Assembly (NCBI RefSeq): GCF_900156025.1
Contig: NZ_FTMO01000001.1
Location: forward strand, 372,001-436,000
Length of the DNA stretch: 64,000 nt
Direction of reading: 5' to 3'
DNA from: Allobosea sp. TND4EK4
GTDB taxonomy: Bacteria > Pseudomonadota > Alphaproteobacteria > Rhizobiales > Beijerinckiaceae
Below are positions 42,644 to 51,884 of this stretch, one piece after another. The notes beneath the pieces were generated by a model, which did no database searches, was not told the origin of the DNA, and saw only the letters and a program-made list of their open reading frames with translations. Each line of letters opens with the position of its first letter. Position 1 is the first letter of the stretch. The position numbers were made by a program, and so were the translations under genes.

Positions 42644-43873
42644 ATGAAACTGACGCGACGCACCATGCTCGCGGCCGCCGGAGCGACAGCAGCGCTCGGT
42701 GCCACCCACGCCTTCGCGCAGGGCAAAACGACCATCACCTTCGCTGCCGCGACCTTCGCGGAAGCCGGCCGGGGCGACAAGCTCAAGGCCTGGATCGAGA
42801 AATTCAACGCCTCGCAGGACAAGGTCGAGGTGCAGCCGGTGGCGATCCCGTTCTCGCAGCTCGCCAATACCGTCTTCACCCAGATGGGCGGCGGCGGCGG
42901 GCCCGACCTCGTCCGCTTCGACCAGACCGATTTCTTCGCGGCCCTTCCGGCCAAGCGGATCCTGCCGATCGACGATCTGGTCGAGCCCGGCAAATACACC
43001 TTCCAGGCGCCCGACAAGTTCCTCAACGTCGAGGGCAAGCGCTATGGCGTGGTGTTCGAGCTTGCCAACTACCAACTCATCTACAACCCGGCGCTGCTGA
43101 AGGGCGGCGAACCGCCGAAGACCTTCCAGGAGTTCCTCGCCGCCGCCAAGGAAGCGACCGGCAAGGGCAATTTCGGCTACGCCTTCCGCGCGACCATGCC
43201 CGAGCGTTCGGGCTTCTGGCAGGACCTGACGAACTACGTCTACGGCTTCGGCGGGAACTGGGCCGACGGCAAGCAGCTCACCCTCAACAGCCCCAAGGTC
43301 GTCGAGGCGATCACCGCCTACAAGCAGGTCTATGACGCCGGCGTGATCCCGAAGGGGGCTGATGCGGCGACCTATCGCCGGATGTTCTGGGAAGGCAAGA
43401 TCGCCATGAACATCGACAATGGCGGCGTCGCCGGCATCTTCGCCGCGCAGAACCCGAACCTCGGCTTCAAGGCGGCGCCCTCGCCCTTCCCGAACCGGCA
43501 GCAGGGGCTGATCCTGACCGCGCTCTCGGTCAACGCCAACACCAAGAACAAGGCGGCCTGCGGGGTCTTCATCAACTGGATGCTGCAGCAGGCGGCGCAG
43601 AGCGAATTGCAGGGCATCCTCGGCGCGGCCAGCGTGGCCACGGCGGTCGAGCGGCCCAAGGCCGATCTGGAGCGGTCGCCCTGGCTCGGCGTCTACGATG
43701 CGCAGACTCCCTATGCGCTCCCGCAGCTCGTGCTCGGCTTCGAGACCAAGACGCTGGAGATCCAGCAGATCGTGGTCGAACAGGTGCTGAAGATCCTCGT
43801 CGGCAATGCCGATGTGAAGAAGACCATGGACGAGGTGCAGTCCCTGGCGCTGAAGCGCATCGAGCGGCAGTGA
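42644..43873 (+). CDS. ABC transporter substrate-binding protein, sugar type
   Basis: The 409-residue periplasmic protein has a signal peptide MKLTRRTMLAAAGATAALGA with a cleavage site after HAFA (about residue 25); the RR is Tat-like but weak. The mature protein is of the SBP_bac_1 (MalE/UgpB) type, with WIEKFNASQDKVEVQPVAIP and GGGGGPDLVRFDQTDFFAAL in part. GGAGG before ATG 42644 supports the start. It is the first gene of a four-gene importer. The sugar or glycoside is unknown. Confidence 0.92.
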   Translation: MKLTRRTMLAAAGATAALGATHAFAQGKTTITFAAATFAEAGRGDKLKAWIEKFNASQDKVEVQPVAIPFSQLANTVFTQMGGGGGPDLVRFDQTDFFAALPAKRILPIDDLVEPGKYTFQAPDKFLNVEGKRYGVVFELANYQLIYNPALLKGGEPPKTFQEFLAAAKEATGKGNFGYAFRATMPERSGFWQDLTNYVYGFGGNWADGKQLTLNSPKVVEAITAYKQVYDAGVIPKGADAATYRRMFWEGKIAMNIDNGGVAGIFAAQNPNLGFKAAPSPFPNRQQGLILTALSVNANTKNKAACGVFINWMLQQAAQSELQGILGAASVATAVERPKADLERSPWLGVYDAQTPYALPQLVLGFETKTLEIQQIVVEQVLKILVGNADVKKTMDEVQSLALKRIERQ

Positions 43874-43877
43874 GCCC

Positions 43878-44828
43878 ATGAGCAACACCGCCAGCCCCGC
43901 GACGGCGACGGCCGGGCGCGTCCCCCGTCTCGGGGGGCGCGACCGGGAGAGCCGCTGGACGCCCTATCTGTTCATCGCGCCCGTCGCGCTCTACCTGGCG
44001 GTGTTCCAGGGTTACCCGCTGATCAGCGAGTTCATCCTCAGCTTCCAGCAGAGCTCGCTGCTCGCGCCGCAGGATGCCCGCTTCGTGGGCTTGCGCAACT
44101 ACCACGACCTCGCCTCCTCCAGCGATTTCGCATCCGTGCTCTGGACCACGCTGATCTACACGATCGCCTGCGTCGTCTTTGCGATCTCGCTGGGGCTGGG
44201 AGCGGCGCTGCTGCTCGACCGGCCGTTTCGCGGGCGGGGGCTGGCGCGGGCGCTGGTCACCGTGCCCTGGGCCGCGCCGCCGGTGGCGGTCGCGACCATC
44301 TTCGCCTGGATGCTCAATGCCCAGTACGGCATCTTCAACCATGTGCTGAAGCTGATGGATCTCGAGATCGGCTATGAGAGCTGGCTCGACAACCCGAAGC
44401 TCGCCTTGCCGGCCGTGCTGTTCACCACCGTCTGGCAGATCTTTCCCTTCTCCTCGGTCGTGCTTCTTGCGGCACTGCAGGGCGTCTCGGAAGAGGTGCG
44501 CGAGGCGGCGCAGATGGACGGGGCCGACCGCTTCAGCATCTTCAAGGTCGCCGTCTGGCCGACGATCCAGCCGACGGTGGCGCTGCTGGCGCTCTTCGTC
44601 ACGATCTGGTCGCTGCGCCGTTTCGACCTGATCTGGGTGATGACGCAGGGCGGGCCGATCGGAGCCACCAAGACGCTGGTCATCGAGCTCTATACGCGCG
44701 GCTTCGTCGCCCGCGAGCTCGGCGAGGCGGCCGCCGTCGGCATGATCGGGCTGACCATCGCCCTCGTCGTGACCTTCGTCTATTTCTGGTACACGCAGCG
44801 CACCGAGCGCGCGCAGGGGCGCCGCTGA
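43878..44828 (+). CDS. Sugar-type ABC transporter permease (MalF/UgpA-like)
   Basis: The 316-residue inner-membrane protein has six predicted membrane segments. The EAA loop that contacts the ATPase is EEVREAAQMDGADRFSIFKV, followed by WPTI, near residue 210. A hydrophilic N terminus of about 30 residues precedes the first segment. It starts 4 nt after the binding-protein stop and shares a base with the next permease start. Confidence 0.93.
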   Translation: MSNTASPATATAGRVPRLGGRDRESRWTPYLFIAPVALYLAVFQGYPLISEFILSFQQSSLLAPQDARFVGLRNYHDLASSSDFASVLWTTLIYTIACVVFAISLGLGAALLLDRPFRGRGLARALVTVPWAAPPVAVATIFAWMLNAQYGIFNHVLKLMDLEIGYESWLDNPKLALPAVLFTTVWQIFPFSSVVLLAALQGVSEEVREAAQMDGADRFSIFKVAVWPTIQPTVALLALFVTIWSLRRFDLIWVMTQGGPIGATKTLVIELYTRGFVARELGEAAAVGMIGLTIALVVTFVYFWYTQRTERAQGRR

Positions 44829-45655
44829 TGAAGACCCCCGCCTCCCATGCGCTGCGCATGGCGCTGATCATGGTGCTGCTCAGTGCTGCGCTGTTCCCGA
44901 TCTACTGGATGGTCGTGACCTCGCTGACCTCCTCGGCGAACCTCTTCGCCGACCGTCCCCAGATGGTCCCCGATCCTGCCCAGGCCTTCAACTATGCCGA
45001 GACCTTCGCCAAGACCGGCGTGCTGCTCTGGCTGAAGAACAGCGCGATCGTGGCGATCGGCACGATGGTGCTGTCGATCCTGCTGGCCATCCTGCCCGCC
45101 TATGCGCTCTCGCGCTTCAGGTTCCACGGCAAGGGCGTGCTCGGCTTCGTGCTGTTCGCGACCCAGATGCTGCCCGAGGCGATGCTGGTGGTGCCGCTGT
45201 ACGCCATCTTCGCCAAGCTGCTGCTGCTCGACACGCTGGGCGGGCTTATCCTGGCGAATGCCGCCTTCACGGTCCCGGTCATCACCTGGATCCTGAAGGG
45301 CGCGATCGACGGCGTGCCGCTCGAAATCGAGGAAGCTGCCCGCATCGACGGCTGCTCGCGGCTCGACATCGTGCTCGGCATCGTGCTGCCCATTGTTGCG
45401 CCGACGCTCGCGGCCGCATCGGTCATCGCCTTCTTCCATGGCTGGAACGAGTACGTCTTCGCCCAGACGCTGATCCTCAGCCAGGAGCTCCGCACCGCCT
45501 CGGTCGGCCTCGCCAGTTTCGTCGGCGAGCTTTCGACCCCGATCCACACCGTCATGGCGATCGGCGTGATGTACACGCTGCCCGCCGTCGCCTTCTACCT
45601 GATGGTCCAGCGCTATGTCGTGGCCGGCATGACCGCCGGCAGCGTCAAGGGCTGA
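44828..45655 (+). CDS. Sugar-type ABC transporter permease (MalG/UgpE-like)
   Basis: The 275-residue permease has six membrane segments. Its EAA loop is EIEEAARIDGCSRLDIVLGI with VLP following, near residue 162. It forms the heterodimeric channel with the preceding permease. The stop-start overlap TGATG at 44826-44830 couples their translation. Confidence 0.93.
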   Translation: MKTPASHALRMALIMVLLSAALFPIYWMVVTSLTSSANLFADRPQMVPDPAQAFNYAETFAKTGVLLWLKNSAIVAIGTMVLSILLAILPAYALSRFRFHGKGVLGFVLFATQMLPEAMLVVPLYAIFAKLLLLDTLGGLILANAAFTVPVITWILKGAIDGVPLEIEEAARIDGCSRLDIVLGIVLPIVAPTLAAASVIAFFHGWNEYVFAQTLILSQELRTASVGLASFVGELSTPIHTVMAIGVMYTLPAVAFYLMVQRYVVAGMTAGSVKG

Positions 45656-45669
45656 GGAAAACAAGCATC

Positions 45670-46854
45670 ATGGCCTCGATCACGCTCAACCACGTCGCCA
45701 AGCATTTCGGCCCCAAGGTCGCGATCGCCGATATCGACCTGAATGTGAAGGACGGGGAGTTCCTCGTCCTGCTCGGCCCCTCCGGCTGCGGCAAGTCCAC
45801 CTTGCTGCGCATGCTGGCCGGGCTGGAGACCGTCACCTCCGGCGAAATCCATGTCGGGGGCAAGCGCGTCGACCAACTGCCGCCGAGCGCCCGCGACATG
45901 GCCTTCGTCTTCCAGTCCTATGCGCTGTACCCGCATATGACGGTGCGCCGGAACATCGCCTTCCCGCTGATCATGCGGCAGTTCAAATGGTGGTTCCACC
46001 TTCCCGTCATCGGCGGGCTAGCCAAGCGCCGCATCGAGCGCTCGCCGGCCGTGAGCGACCTCGTCGAAAAGACGGCGAAGACGCTGTCGCTGACCGAGAT
46101 GCTCGACCGCTACCCGCGCACGCTCTCGGGCGGCCAGCGCCAGCGCGTCGCGCTCGGGCGCGCCATGGTGCGCCAGCCCGAGGTCTTCCTGATGGACGAG
46201 CCTCTTTCCAACCTCGACGCCAAGCTGCGCTCGGCGATGCGGGCGGAAATCACGCGCCTCCACCAGCGCGTCGGCGGCACCTTCGTCTATGTGACTCATG
46301 ACCAGGTCGAGGCGATGACCATGGGCACGCGCATTGCCCTGATGCGCGACGGCGTCATCCAGCAATTCGGCACGCCGCGCGAGATCTACACCTCTCCCGC
46401 CAACACCTATGTCGCCCGCTTCATCGGCACGCCGCCGATGAACCTGATCGAGGGCCGGATCGAGGGGAATGCCATCCGCATCGGCGAAGCGCTGCTGCCC
46501 CTGCCCGCCCGGCTGCTGGCGGCAGCGCAGGCGGCCAAGGCGCCTTCCGTCCTGCTTGGCATCCGCCCCGGAGCGCTTGCGATCGGGCCGGCCGGCGCGG
46601 CGGGCGGGCTGGCGGGCAGCGTCAGCTTCGTCGAGCATGTCGGAGCGGAATCCGTCATCGCCGTCGGACTCGCGCAGGCGCGCACCGCTCATCCCGAGGA
46701 GGGCGAGGTTCCCGGCGAGATCATGGTCACCACCTCCGGCTACAGCGAGCTGGCGCGGGGCGAGGCCGTTTCCCTCTCGCTCGACCTGTCGGAAACCGTC
46801 CTGTTCTCTGCAGAGACCGGCCACCGCCTGGACCCCGGCCCCGCCTTTGGCTGA
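45670..46854 (+). CDS. Sugar-type ABC transporter ATP-binding protein (UgpC/MalK-like)
   Basis: The 394-residue ATPase has Walker A GPSGCGKSTLLRML (36-49), the signature LSGGQRQRVALGRAMVRQP, Walker B VFLMDEPLSNLDAKLR, and the H-loop VTHDQVEAMT. A C-terminal TOBE/MalK-type regulatory domain follows (from about 245). A 20-residue insert (RQFKWWFHLPVIGGLAKRRI) lies between the Q-loop and the signature, which is unusual in MalK relatives. It completes the importer. Confidence 0.93.
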   Translation: MASITLNHVAKHFGPKVAIADIDLNVKDGEFLVLLGPSGCGKSTLLRMLAGLETVTSGEIHVGGKRVDQLPPSARDMAFVFQSYALYPHMTVRRNIAFPLIMRQFKWWFHLPVIGGLAKRRIERSPAVSDLVEKTAKTLSLTEMLDRYPRTLSGGQRQRVALGRAMVRQPEVFLMDEPLSNLDAKLRSAMRAEITRLHQRVGGTFVYVTHDQVEAMTMGTRIALMRDGVIQQFGTPREIYTSPANTYVARFIGTPPMNLIEGRIEGNAIRIGEALLPLPARLLAAAQAAKAPSVLLGIRPGALAIGPAGAAGGLAGSVSFVEHVGAESVIAVGLAQARTAHPEEGEVPGEIMVTTSGYSELARGEAVSLSLDLSETVLFSAETGHRLDPGPAFG

Positions 46855-46913
46855 TACCGGAAGGCCTGCGGCTCAGGAACCCCTCCCCATCCTCGCGGGT
46901 TGCGGTTGGTGGC

Positions 46914-46933
46914 AGGCGCCCAGTCGCCTTTTT
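46914..46933 (+). terminator. Weak intrinsic terminator after the ABC operon
   Basis: AGGCG and CGCCT form a 5-bp stem around a 6-nt loop, followed by TTTT, 60 nt after the ATPase stop. The stem is short, so confidence is low. Confidence 0.35.
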
Positions 46934-46995
46934 GCGAGCCCCGATATGGTTCGGGAGGTTGCGGCTTGGCTGGGCGCCGAAAGGGGTTGTTGGAG

Positions 46996-47289
46996 ATGTC
47001 CGAACTGAACGAGGCCGAAGCCTCTCTGGTCGAGCGCCTGCTCGACATCATCGCGCGGGAAGGCCTGGTCGATCGTGCGAAGCTCGAGATGTCTGCGGAT
47101 GTTACGGACATCGGGTTGTCGCAGGACGACCTGACGCTCGTCGGCAATGCGATCGAGCGCGAGTTCGATCGCGACATGCTGCATGATGATGCGCTTCATG
47201 CCTGCAAGTCGGTGCGGGAGCTCATCGAACTGATCGCCGGCCGGGTGGCTGAAACAGACACGCCATTGCCGAACAGCCCCGGCGCCTGA
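46996..47289 (+). CDS. Acyl carrier protein-like, lacks the DSL phosphopantetheine motif
   Basis: The 97-residue product has an ACP-like helical pattern: ASLVERLLDIIAREGL, then VTDIGLSQDDLTLVGNAIER and the acidic EFDRDM. In true ACPs the region after DxG reads DSL with the Ser that carries 4'-phosphopantetheine. Here it reads LSQDDL, so the Ser is displaced by one and DSL is missing. Either it is a variant carrier or not modified. TTGGAG precedes the ATG. No acyltransferase or ketosynthase lies nearby. Confidence 0.7.
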   Translation: MSELNEAEASLVERLLDIIAREGLVDRAKLEMSADVTDIGLSQDDLTLVGNAIEREFDRDMLHDDALHACKSVRELIELIAGRVAETDTPLPNSPGA

Positions 47290-47333
47290 GCGGAGCCGTC
47301 CTCAAGCGGAGCAAAGGCGCTTGAGCGCCTCCT

Positions 47334-48206
47334 TCAGCGATAGAAGGTCCAGAGCAGGCTCTCGCTCAGTTCCTTGAGCGCTTCCACCGCATCGGGCCTT
47401 TCCCTGGCGATGGCCGCAATCAGCGCGTCGGCCAAGGCGAGGATCGCCGTCGGCGAGTTGGGCAACAGGCGGCTCCGCGCCGGCGCGAAGAGCGCGACAT
47501 CGGCGATCGGCGCCAGGGGCGATGTCGGGCTGTCGGTCAAGGCCAGCACCGAGGCGCCGCGCTTCTTGGCGAAGGTCGCGAGGTCGAGCGTCGCCCGCGA
47601 ATAGCGCGGCACGGAGATGGCCACGACGAGGTCGTCCGGCCTGGCCGACATCATGTGCCGGATCGCCCGCTCCGGGCCGGTGCGCGAGGAGGCGAAGGTC
47701 ACATCCGCGTCGAGATAGAGCGCCAGTCCATCTTCCAGGAACGACGCGACATGGTGGCTCGCGCCGGAGGCCGCGATGAAGACCCGCGACGCCTTGAGCA
47801 GCAGCGCGACGGCCTGAGTCACAGCCGCCTCGTCGAGGCTGTCGCGTGCCGCCTGCAGATTGGTTGCCTGATCGGCGAGCGCGGCGGTGAAGGTTGCGAA
47901 GGTCGAGCCGGGCGCGGCGCGGGCTCCGGCGAAATTGTCCACCGGCTCGTGAGCGAATTTCAGCGCGGCAGACAGGGCCGCGCGGAATTCGCCGTAGCCA
48001 CCATAGCCGAGTGCCCTGACGAAGCGCGTGACGGTCGCGTTCGAAGTCCCGCTGCCCTCGGCCAGCCCCTCGATCGTCATCGTCGCGACGTCGAGCGGAT
48101 GCTGGAGCACGAAATCGGCAGCGCGGCGGTGGCCATTGCTCAGCGACGGATAGATCCGCGCGATCCGGTTCGAGAGATCGGTGGAGGGTTTCAGGCCTTG
48201 GGACAT
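47334..48206 (-). CDS. MurR/RpiR family transcriptional regulator
   Basis: The 290-residue product has an N-terminal RpiR HTH (residues 5-75) with TIEGLAEGSGTSNATVTRFV and RALGYGGYGEF, then a SIS sugar-phosphate-binding domain (about 125-265) with SRVFIAASGASHHVASFLED and VVAISVPRYSRATLDLATFA. RpiR proteins usually sense phosphosugars. It is divergent from the dipeptide-type importer, whose promoter holds an AAAATTTT core, and is the likely regulator of it. Confidence 0.9.
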   Translation of the reverse strand: MSQGLKPSTDLSNRIARIYPSLSNGHRRAADFVLQHPLDVATMTIEGLAEGSGTSNATVTRFVRALGYGGYGEFRAALSAALKFAHEPVDNFAGARAAPGSTFATFTAALADQATNLQAARDSLDEAAVTQAVALLLKASRVFIAASGASHHVASFLEDGLALYLDADVTFASSRTGPERAIRHMMSARPDDLVVAISVPRYSRATLDLATFAKKRGASVLALTDSPTSPLAPIADVALFAPARSRLLPNSPTAILALADALIAAIARERPDAVEALKELSESLLWTFYR

Positions 48207-48232
48207 CCGCCCTTTTCCATCGCTCTCGCCGG

Positions 48233-48262
48233 TTGACGTTCAAAAATTTTCATGTTTGCTAA
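48233..48262 (+). promoter_or_regulatory. Promoter with AAAATTTT palindrome before the dipeptide-type ABC operon
   Basis: TTGACG (48233-48238) and a weak TGCTAA (48257-48262) are 18 bp apart. The spacer holds an 8-bp palindrome AAAATTTT (48243-48250) within TTCAAAAATTTTCATG. This is the place where an RpiR repressor would bind. It is 47 nt from the first gene. Confidence 0.5.
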
Positions 48263-48308
48263 CCGACGAAAATAAACCTGTCAAAGATGAACGGGAGCGG
48301 GTCTCATC

Positions 48309-49922
48309 ATGCGTCGGTCGATCTTCGCCCTGGCCCTGGCCACGGCATCCTTGTCCTCGATCTGCGCCTCGGCGCAGACTCTGCGGATCGCGCTCGCCTC
48401 CGAGCCGACGGCGGTCGATCCGCATTACCACGATCTGACGCCCAACAACGCGCTGGCGCAGCATATCTTCGATTCGCTGGTGCGTCAGGACGAGCAGCAG
48501 AAGCTGCATCCGAGCCTCGCATCCTCCTGGGAAAACGACGGCAAGAACCGCTGGACCTTCAAGCTGCGCGATGGCGTCACCTTCTCTAACGGCAAGCCGT
48601 TCACCGCCGAGGACGTGGTCTTCACCTTCTGCCGCACGCTGAAGAACGAGACCAAGGTTTCCGATTCCTTCGCCGACGTGACCGGCAATTTCGCCTCAGT
48701 CGAGGCGCCGGATCCCAAGACCCTGGTGATCACGACCACCAACCCCGAGCCGCTGCTGCCGAACCTGCTATCGGCGCTGCCGATCCTCTCGGCTAGCATC
48801 GTCGAGCATGGGCCGATCAGCTACGACATCGCCAAGAATTGCGGCGTGACCGGCCCTTGGCCGACCGTCAGCGGCTTCAATGACGGCACGCTCGCCATCG
48901 GCACCGGCCCCTACAAGCTGAAGTCCTATTCGCGCGGCTCGTCGATCGAGCTCGAGCGCAACCCAAGCTATTGGGGCAAGGCCGAGCCCTGGGCGAACGT
49001 GCGCCTGCTGCCGGTGACCAATGCCGGCCCGCGCCTCGCCGGCCTGCTCGCCGGCGACTACGACGTGATCGAGAACCCGGCGGCGCGCGATCTCGGCCGC
49101 ATCAAGAACGACAAGCGGTTCGCCTCGGTGGTCACGCCCTCGACCCGCGTGATCTATTTCCAGCTCGATGTTGCCCGCGACCAGAGCCCTTTCGTCAAGG
49201 CCGAAGACGGTAAGAGCCCGCTGAAGGATGTCCGCGTCCGCAAGGCGATGTCGCTCGCCATCGACCGCGACGCCATCGTGAAGCGCATCATGGATGGGGC
49301 GGCTGAGCCGGCCTATCAGTACCTGCCGACCGGCATGTTCGGCACGCAGGCCAAGCCGGAGAAGCTGGCCTACGACCCCGCCCAGGCGAAGAAGCTGCTC
49401 GCCGAGGCCGGCTACGAGAAGGGCTTCCAGCTTACGCTCTCGAGCACCAATGACCGCTACATCAACGACAGCCAGATCACCCAGGCCGTCGCCCAGTACC
49501 TGACGCAGATCGGCATCAAGACCGAGGTCGATGCGATGACCCGCGCGATCTATTTCCCGCGCCGGGCCAAGAAGGAGTTCTCCGTCGCGCTCGGCGGCTG
49601 GGGTTCCGGCACCGGCGAGGCGGCCTCCTTCCTTCGCCAGTGGCCGCCGACCCCCAACGAGGCCAAGACCATCGGCGGCTCGAACTATGGCGGCTACAAG
49701 AACGACAGGTTCGACACCCTGATCCGCGAGGCGATCACCACCCTCGACGACGCCAAGCGCGACCAGCTCCTGCAGGAGGCGGGCAAGATCGTGCTCGCGG
49801 ACTACGCCTTCATCCCGATCCATTTCGAGAGCGGCATCTGGGCGTTCAAGTCTGAGCTCGATGTGAAGGGCCGCGCCGACCAGCTCATGCTGGCGATGTC
49901 GGTGAAACCGAAGGCGAAGTAG
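48309..49922 (+). CDS. ABC transporter substrate-binding protein, dipeptide/oligopeptide type
   Basis: The 537-residue periplasmic protein has a signal peptide ending in ICASAQ (about residue 22). It is of the SBP_bac_5 family, with ASEPTAVDPHYHDLTPNNAL at the start of the mature protein and the conserved SNGKPFTAEDVVFTFCRTL near 97. The family binds peptides, nickel, opines or glycosides, so the ligand is open. RpiR control suggests a sugar-like or amino-sugar ligand such as a muropeptide. First gene of a six-gene operon. Confidence 0.92.
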   Translation: MRRSIFALALATASLSSICASAQTLRIALASEPTAVDPHYHDLTPNNALAQHIFDSLVRQDEQQKLHPSLASSWENDGKNRWTFKLRDGVTFSNGKPFTAEDVVFTFCRTLKNETKVSDSFADVTGNFASVEAPDPKTLVITTTNPEPLLPNLLSALPILSASIVEHGPISYDIAKNCGVTGPWPTVSGFNDGTLAIGTGPYKLKSYSRGSSIELERNPSYWGKAEPWANVRLLPVTNAGPRLAGLLAGDYDVIENPAARDLGRIKNDKRFASVVTPSTRVIYFQLDVARDQSPFVKAEDGKSPLKDVRVRKAMSLAIDRDAIVKRIMDGAAEPAYQYLPTGMFGTQAKPEKLAYDPAQAKKLLAEAGYEKGFQLTLSSTNDRYINDSQITQAVAQYLTQIGIKTEVDAMTRAIYFPRRAKKEFSVALGGWGSGTGEAASFLRQWPPTPNEAKTIGGSNYGGYKNDRFDTLIREAITTLDDAKRDQLLQEAGKIVLADYAFIPIHFESGIWAFKSELDVKGRADQLMLAMSVKPKAK

Positions 49923-50001
49923 GCCTGCTCCACCAGAACGAGAACGGGCCGCCCCGTGAGGACGGTCCGGATGCGATGCGCCACGGAGCCGGCCCAAGCC
50001 C

Positions 50002-50979
50002 ATGACCGCCTATGTCCTGCAACGGCTGATCCAGAGCGTCTTCGTGCTGCTCGCGGTCTCGGTCGTCGTCTTCTTCGCCGTCTACGGCATCGGCGATCCC
50101 GTGGAGCTGCTGGTTTCGCCATCCGCGAGCGCCGCCGAACGCGAGGCCCTGATCCGGCGGCTCGGCCTCGACCTGCCGATCTGGCAGCAGTACTTCGTCT
50201 TCATGGGCAATGCGCTGAAGGGCGATCTCGGGCGCTCCTTCGTCCATGGTGTGCCGGCGATCGAGCTCATTCTCGCCCGCCTGCCCGCCACCTTCGAACT
50301 GGTGCTGCTTTCGATGACGCTCGCCATCGTCGGCGGCGTTCCGCTCGGCCTCTATGCAGGGCTCGATCCGGACAGCCGCCCGTCCCGCATCATCATGGGT
50401 GGCACGCTGCTCGGCTTCTCGCTGCCGAGCTTCTGGAAGGGGATGATGCTGATCCTCCTCTTCGCCGTGCTGCTCGGCTGGCTGCCGACGGCCGGTCGCG
50501 GCGAAACCGTCTCGCTTTTCGGCGTCAAGACGAGCCTGCTGACGCTCGACGGGCTGAAGCACCTCGCCCTTCCCGCGATCAACCTCGCCATTCCGCAGAT
50601 GGCGCTGATGATCCGCCTCGTCGCTGCCGGCACCACCGAGACGATGACGCAGGACTACATCAAATATGCCCGCGCCAAGGGCGTGCGGCCGCGCCGCATC
50701 GTCGGCCGCCATGTGCTGCGCAACATCCTGATCCCGGTCGTCACCGTCGTCGGCATCGAGTTCGGCAGCCTCGTCGCCTTCTCGACCATCACCGAGACCG
50801 TGTTCGCCTGGCCGGGCATGGGCAAGCTCCTGATCGACTCGGTCTACCAGCTCGATCGGCCGGTGGTGGTGGCCTATGTGCTGCTGGCGACGCTGCTCTT
50901 CGTTACGGTCAACTTCCTCGTCGACATCCTCTACGCCGCGCTCGACCCGCGGGTGAAGCTGGCGGGAGAGATGGCGTGA
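50002..50979 (+). CDS. Dipeptide-type ABC transporter permease (DppB-like)
   Basis: The 325-residue inner-membrane protein has the DppB N terminus, ending in YVLQRLIQSVFVLLAVSVVV. Its domain includes the LGLDLPIWQQYFVFMGNALKGDLGRSF lead-in, given here in part. The conserved loop YIKYARAKGVRPRRIVGRHV lies near residue 220. Its stop overlaps the next gene as GTGA. Confidence 0.93.
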   Translation: MTAYVLQRLIQSVFVLLAVSVVVFFAVYGIGDPVELLVSPSASAAEREALIRRLGLDLPIWQQYFVFMGNALKGDLGRSFVHGVPAIELILARLPATFELVLLSMTLAIVGGVPLGLYAGLDPDSRPSRIIMGGTLLGFSLPSFWKGMMLILLFAVLLGWLPTAGRGETVSLFGVKTSLLTLDGLKHLALPAINLAIPQMALMIRLVAAGTTETMTQDYIKYARAKGVRPRRIVGRHVLRNILIPVVTVVGIEFGSLVAFSTITETVFAWPGMGKLLIDSVYQLDRPVVVAYVLLATLLFVTVNFLVDILYAALDPRVKLAGEMA

Positions 50980-51884
50980 GCCCCGAAGCGAAAGCCTTCG
51001 CCGTGCCGGCCGGCGCCGATACTCCGCTGCGCGACAAGGTGCTGCGCCGCATCCGCAGCAGGCCAACCACGCGCGGGGCCGCGGTCCTGCTCGGCATCAT
51101 GGTCGCCCTGGCGGTCCTCGCGCCGTTCATTACACCGCAGAACCCGCATGATCTCGCCGCACTCAGCGTGATGGACAACCGGCTGGCTCCGGGCGAGGCC
51201 GGCATGAACGGCATGACCTACTGGCTCGGCACGGATTCGCAGGGGCGCGACATGCTGAGCGCGATCCTCTACGGCCTTCGCACCAGCCTGATGGTGGGGC
51301 TGACGGCAACGGCCGGGGCACTCTTCATCGGCATCTCGGCCGGATTGCTGGCGGCGCAGTTCGGCGGGGGCGTCGATGCCGTGATCATGCGCGTCGTCGA
51401 TTTCATGCTCGGCTTCCCCTCGATCCTGATCGCGCTGGTGCTGCTGGCCTCGATCGGACGCGGCGTCGACAAGGTCATCCTCGCGATCATCCTCGTGCAA
51501 TGGGCCCAGTATGCCCGGCTGATGCGCGCCTCCGCGCTGGTCGAGCGGCGCAAGGAATATATCGAGGCGGCGCTGAATTTTGGCCTGCCGACCCGTCACA
51601 TCATGCTGGCGCATCTGCTGCCGAACTCCGTCGGCTCGGTCCTCGTCGTGGCCTCGATCAGCATCGCCAGCGCGATCACGCTGGAGGCGACGCTCTCCTT
51701 CCTCGGCGTCGGCGTGCCGGTGACGCAGCCCTCGCTCGGCCTGCTGATCGCCAACGGTTTCGAGTTCCTGCTCTCGGGCGAATACTGGATCGCGGTGTTC
51801 CCCGGCATCGCGCTGGTGCTGCTGATCGTCTCGCTCAACCTCGTCGGCGACCGGCTGCGCCGCAGCTTCAACGTGCGCTCATGA
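50976..51884 (+). CDS. Dipeptide-type ABC transporter permease (DppC-like)
   Basis: The 302-residue permease uses a GTG start inside the dppB-like stop. It has about six membrane segments and the conserved LGTDSQGRDMLSAILYGLRT motif (about 84-103) of DppC proteins. The EAA loop lies in EYIEAALNFGLPTRHIMLAH. The stop overlaps the next gene as ATGA. Confidence 0.93.
   Translation: MSPEAKAFAVPAGADTPLRDKVLRRIRSRPTTRGAAVLLGIMVALAVLAPFITPQNPHDLAALSVMDNRLAPGEAGMNGMTYWLGTDSQGRDMLSAILYGLRTSLMVGLTATAGALFIGISAGLLAAQFGGGVDAVIMRVVDFMLGFPSILIALVLLASIGRGVDKVILAIILVQWAQYARLMRASALVERRKEYIEAALNFGLPTRHIMLAHLLPNSVGSVLVVASISIASAITLEATLSFLGVGVPVTQPSLGLLIANGFEFLLSGEYWIAVFPGIALVLLIVSLNLVGDRLRRSFNVRS

Noticed and set aside
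42098-43888. 596-residue antisense frame over the sugar-binding protein
   Set aside because: Most of it lies opposite the binding-protein gene, whose signal peptide and fold are clear. Only its far end overlaps the possible remnant region.
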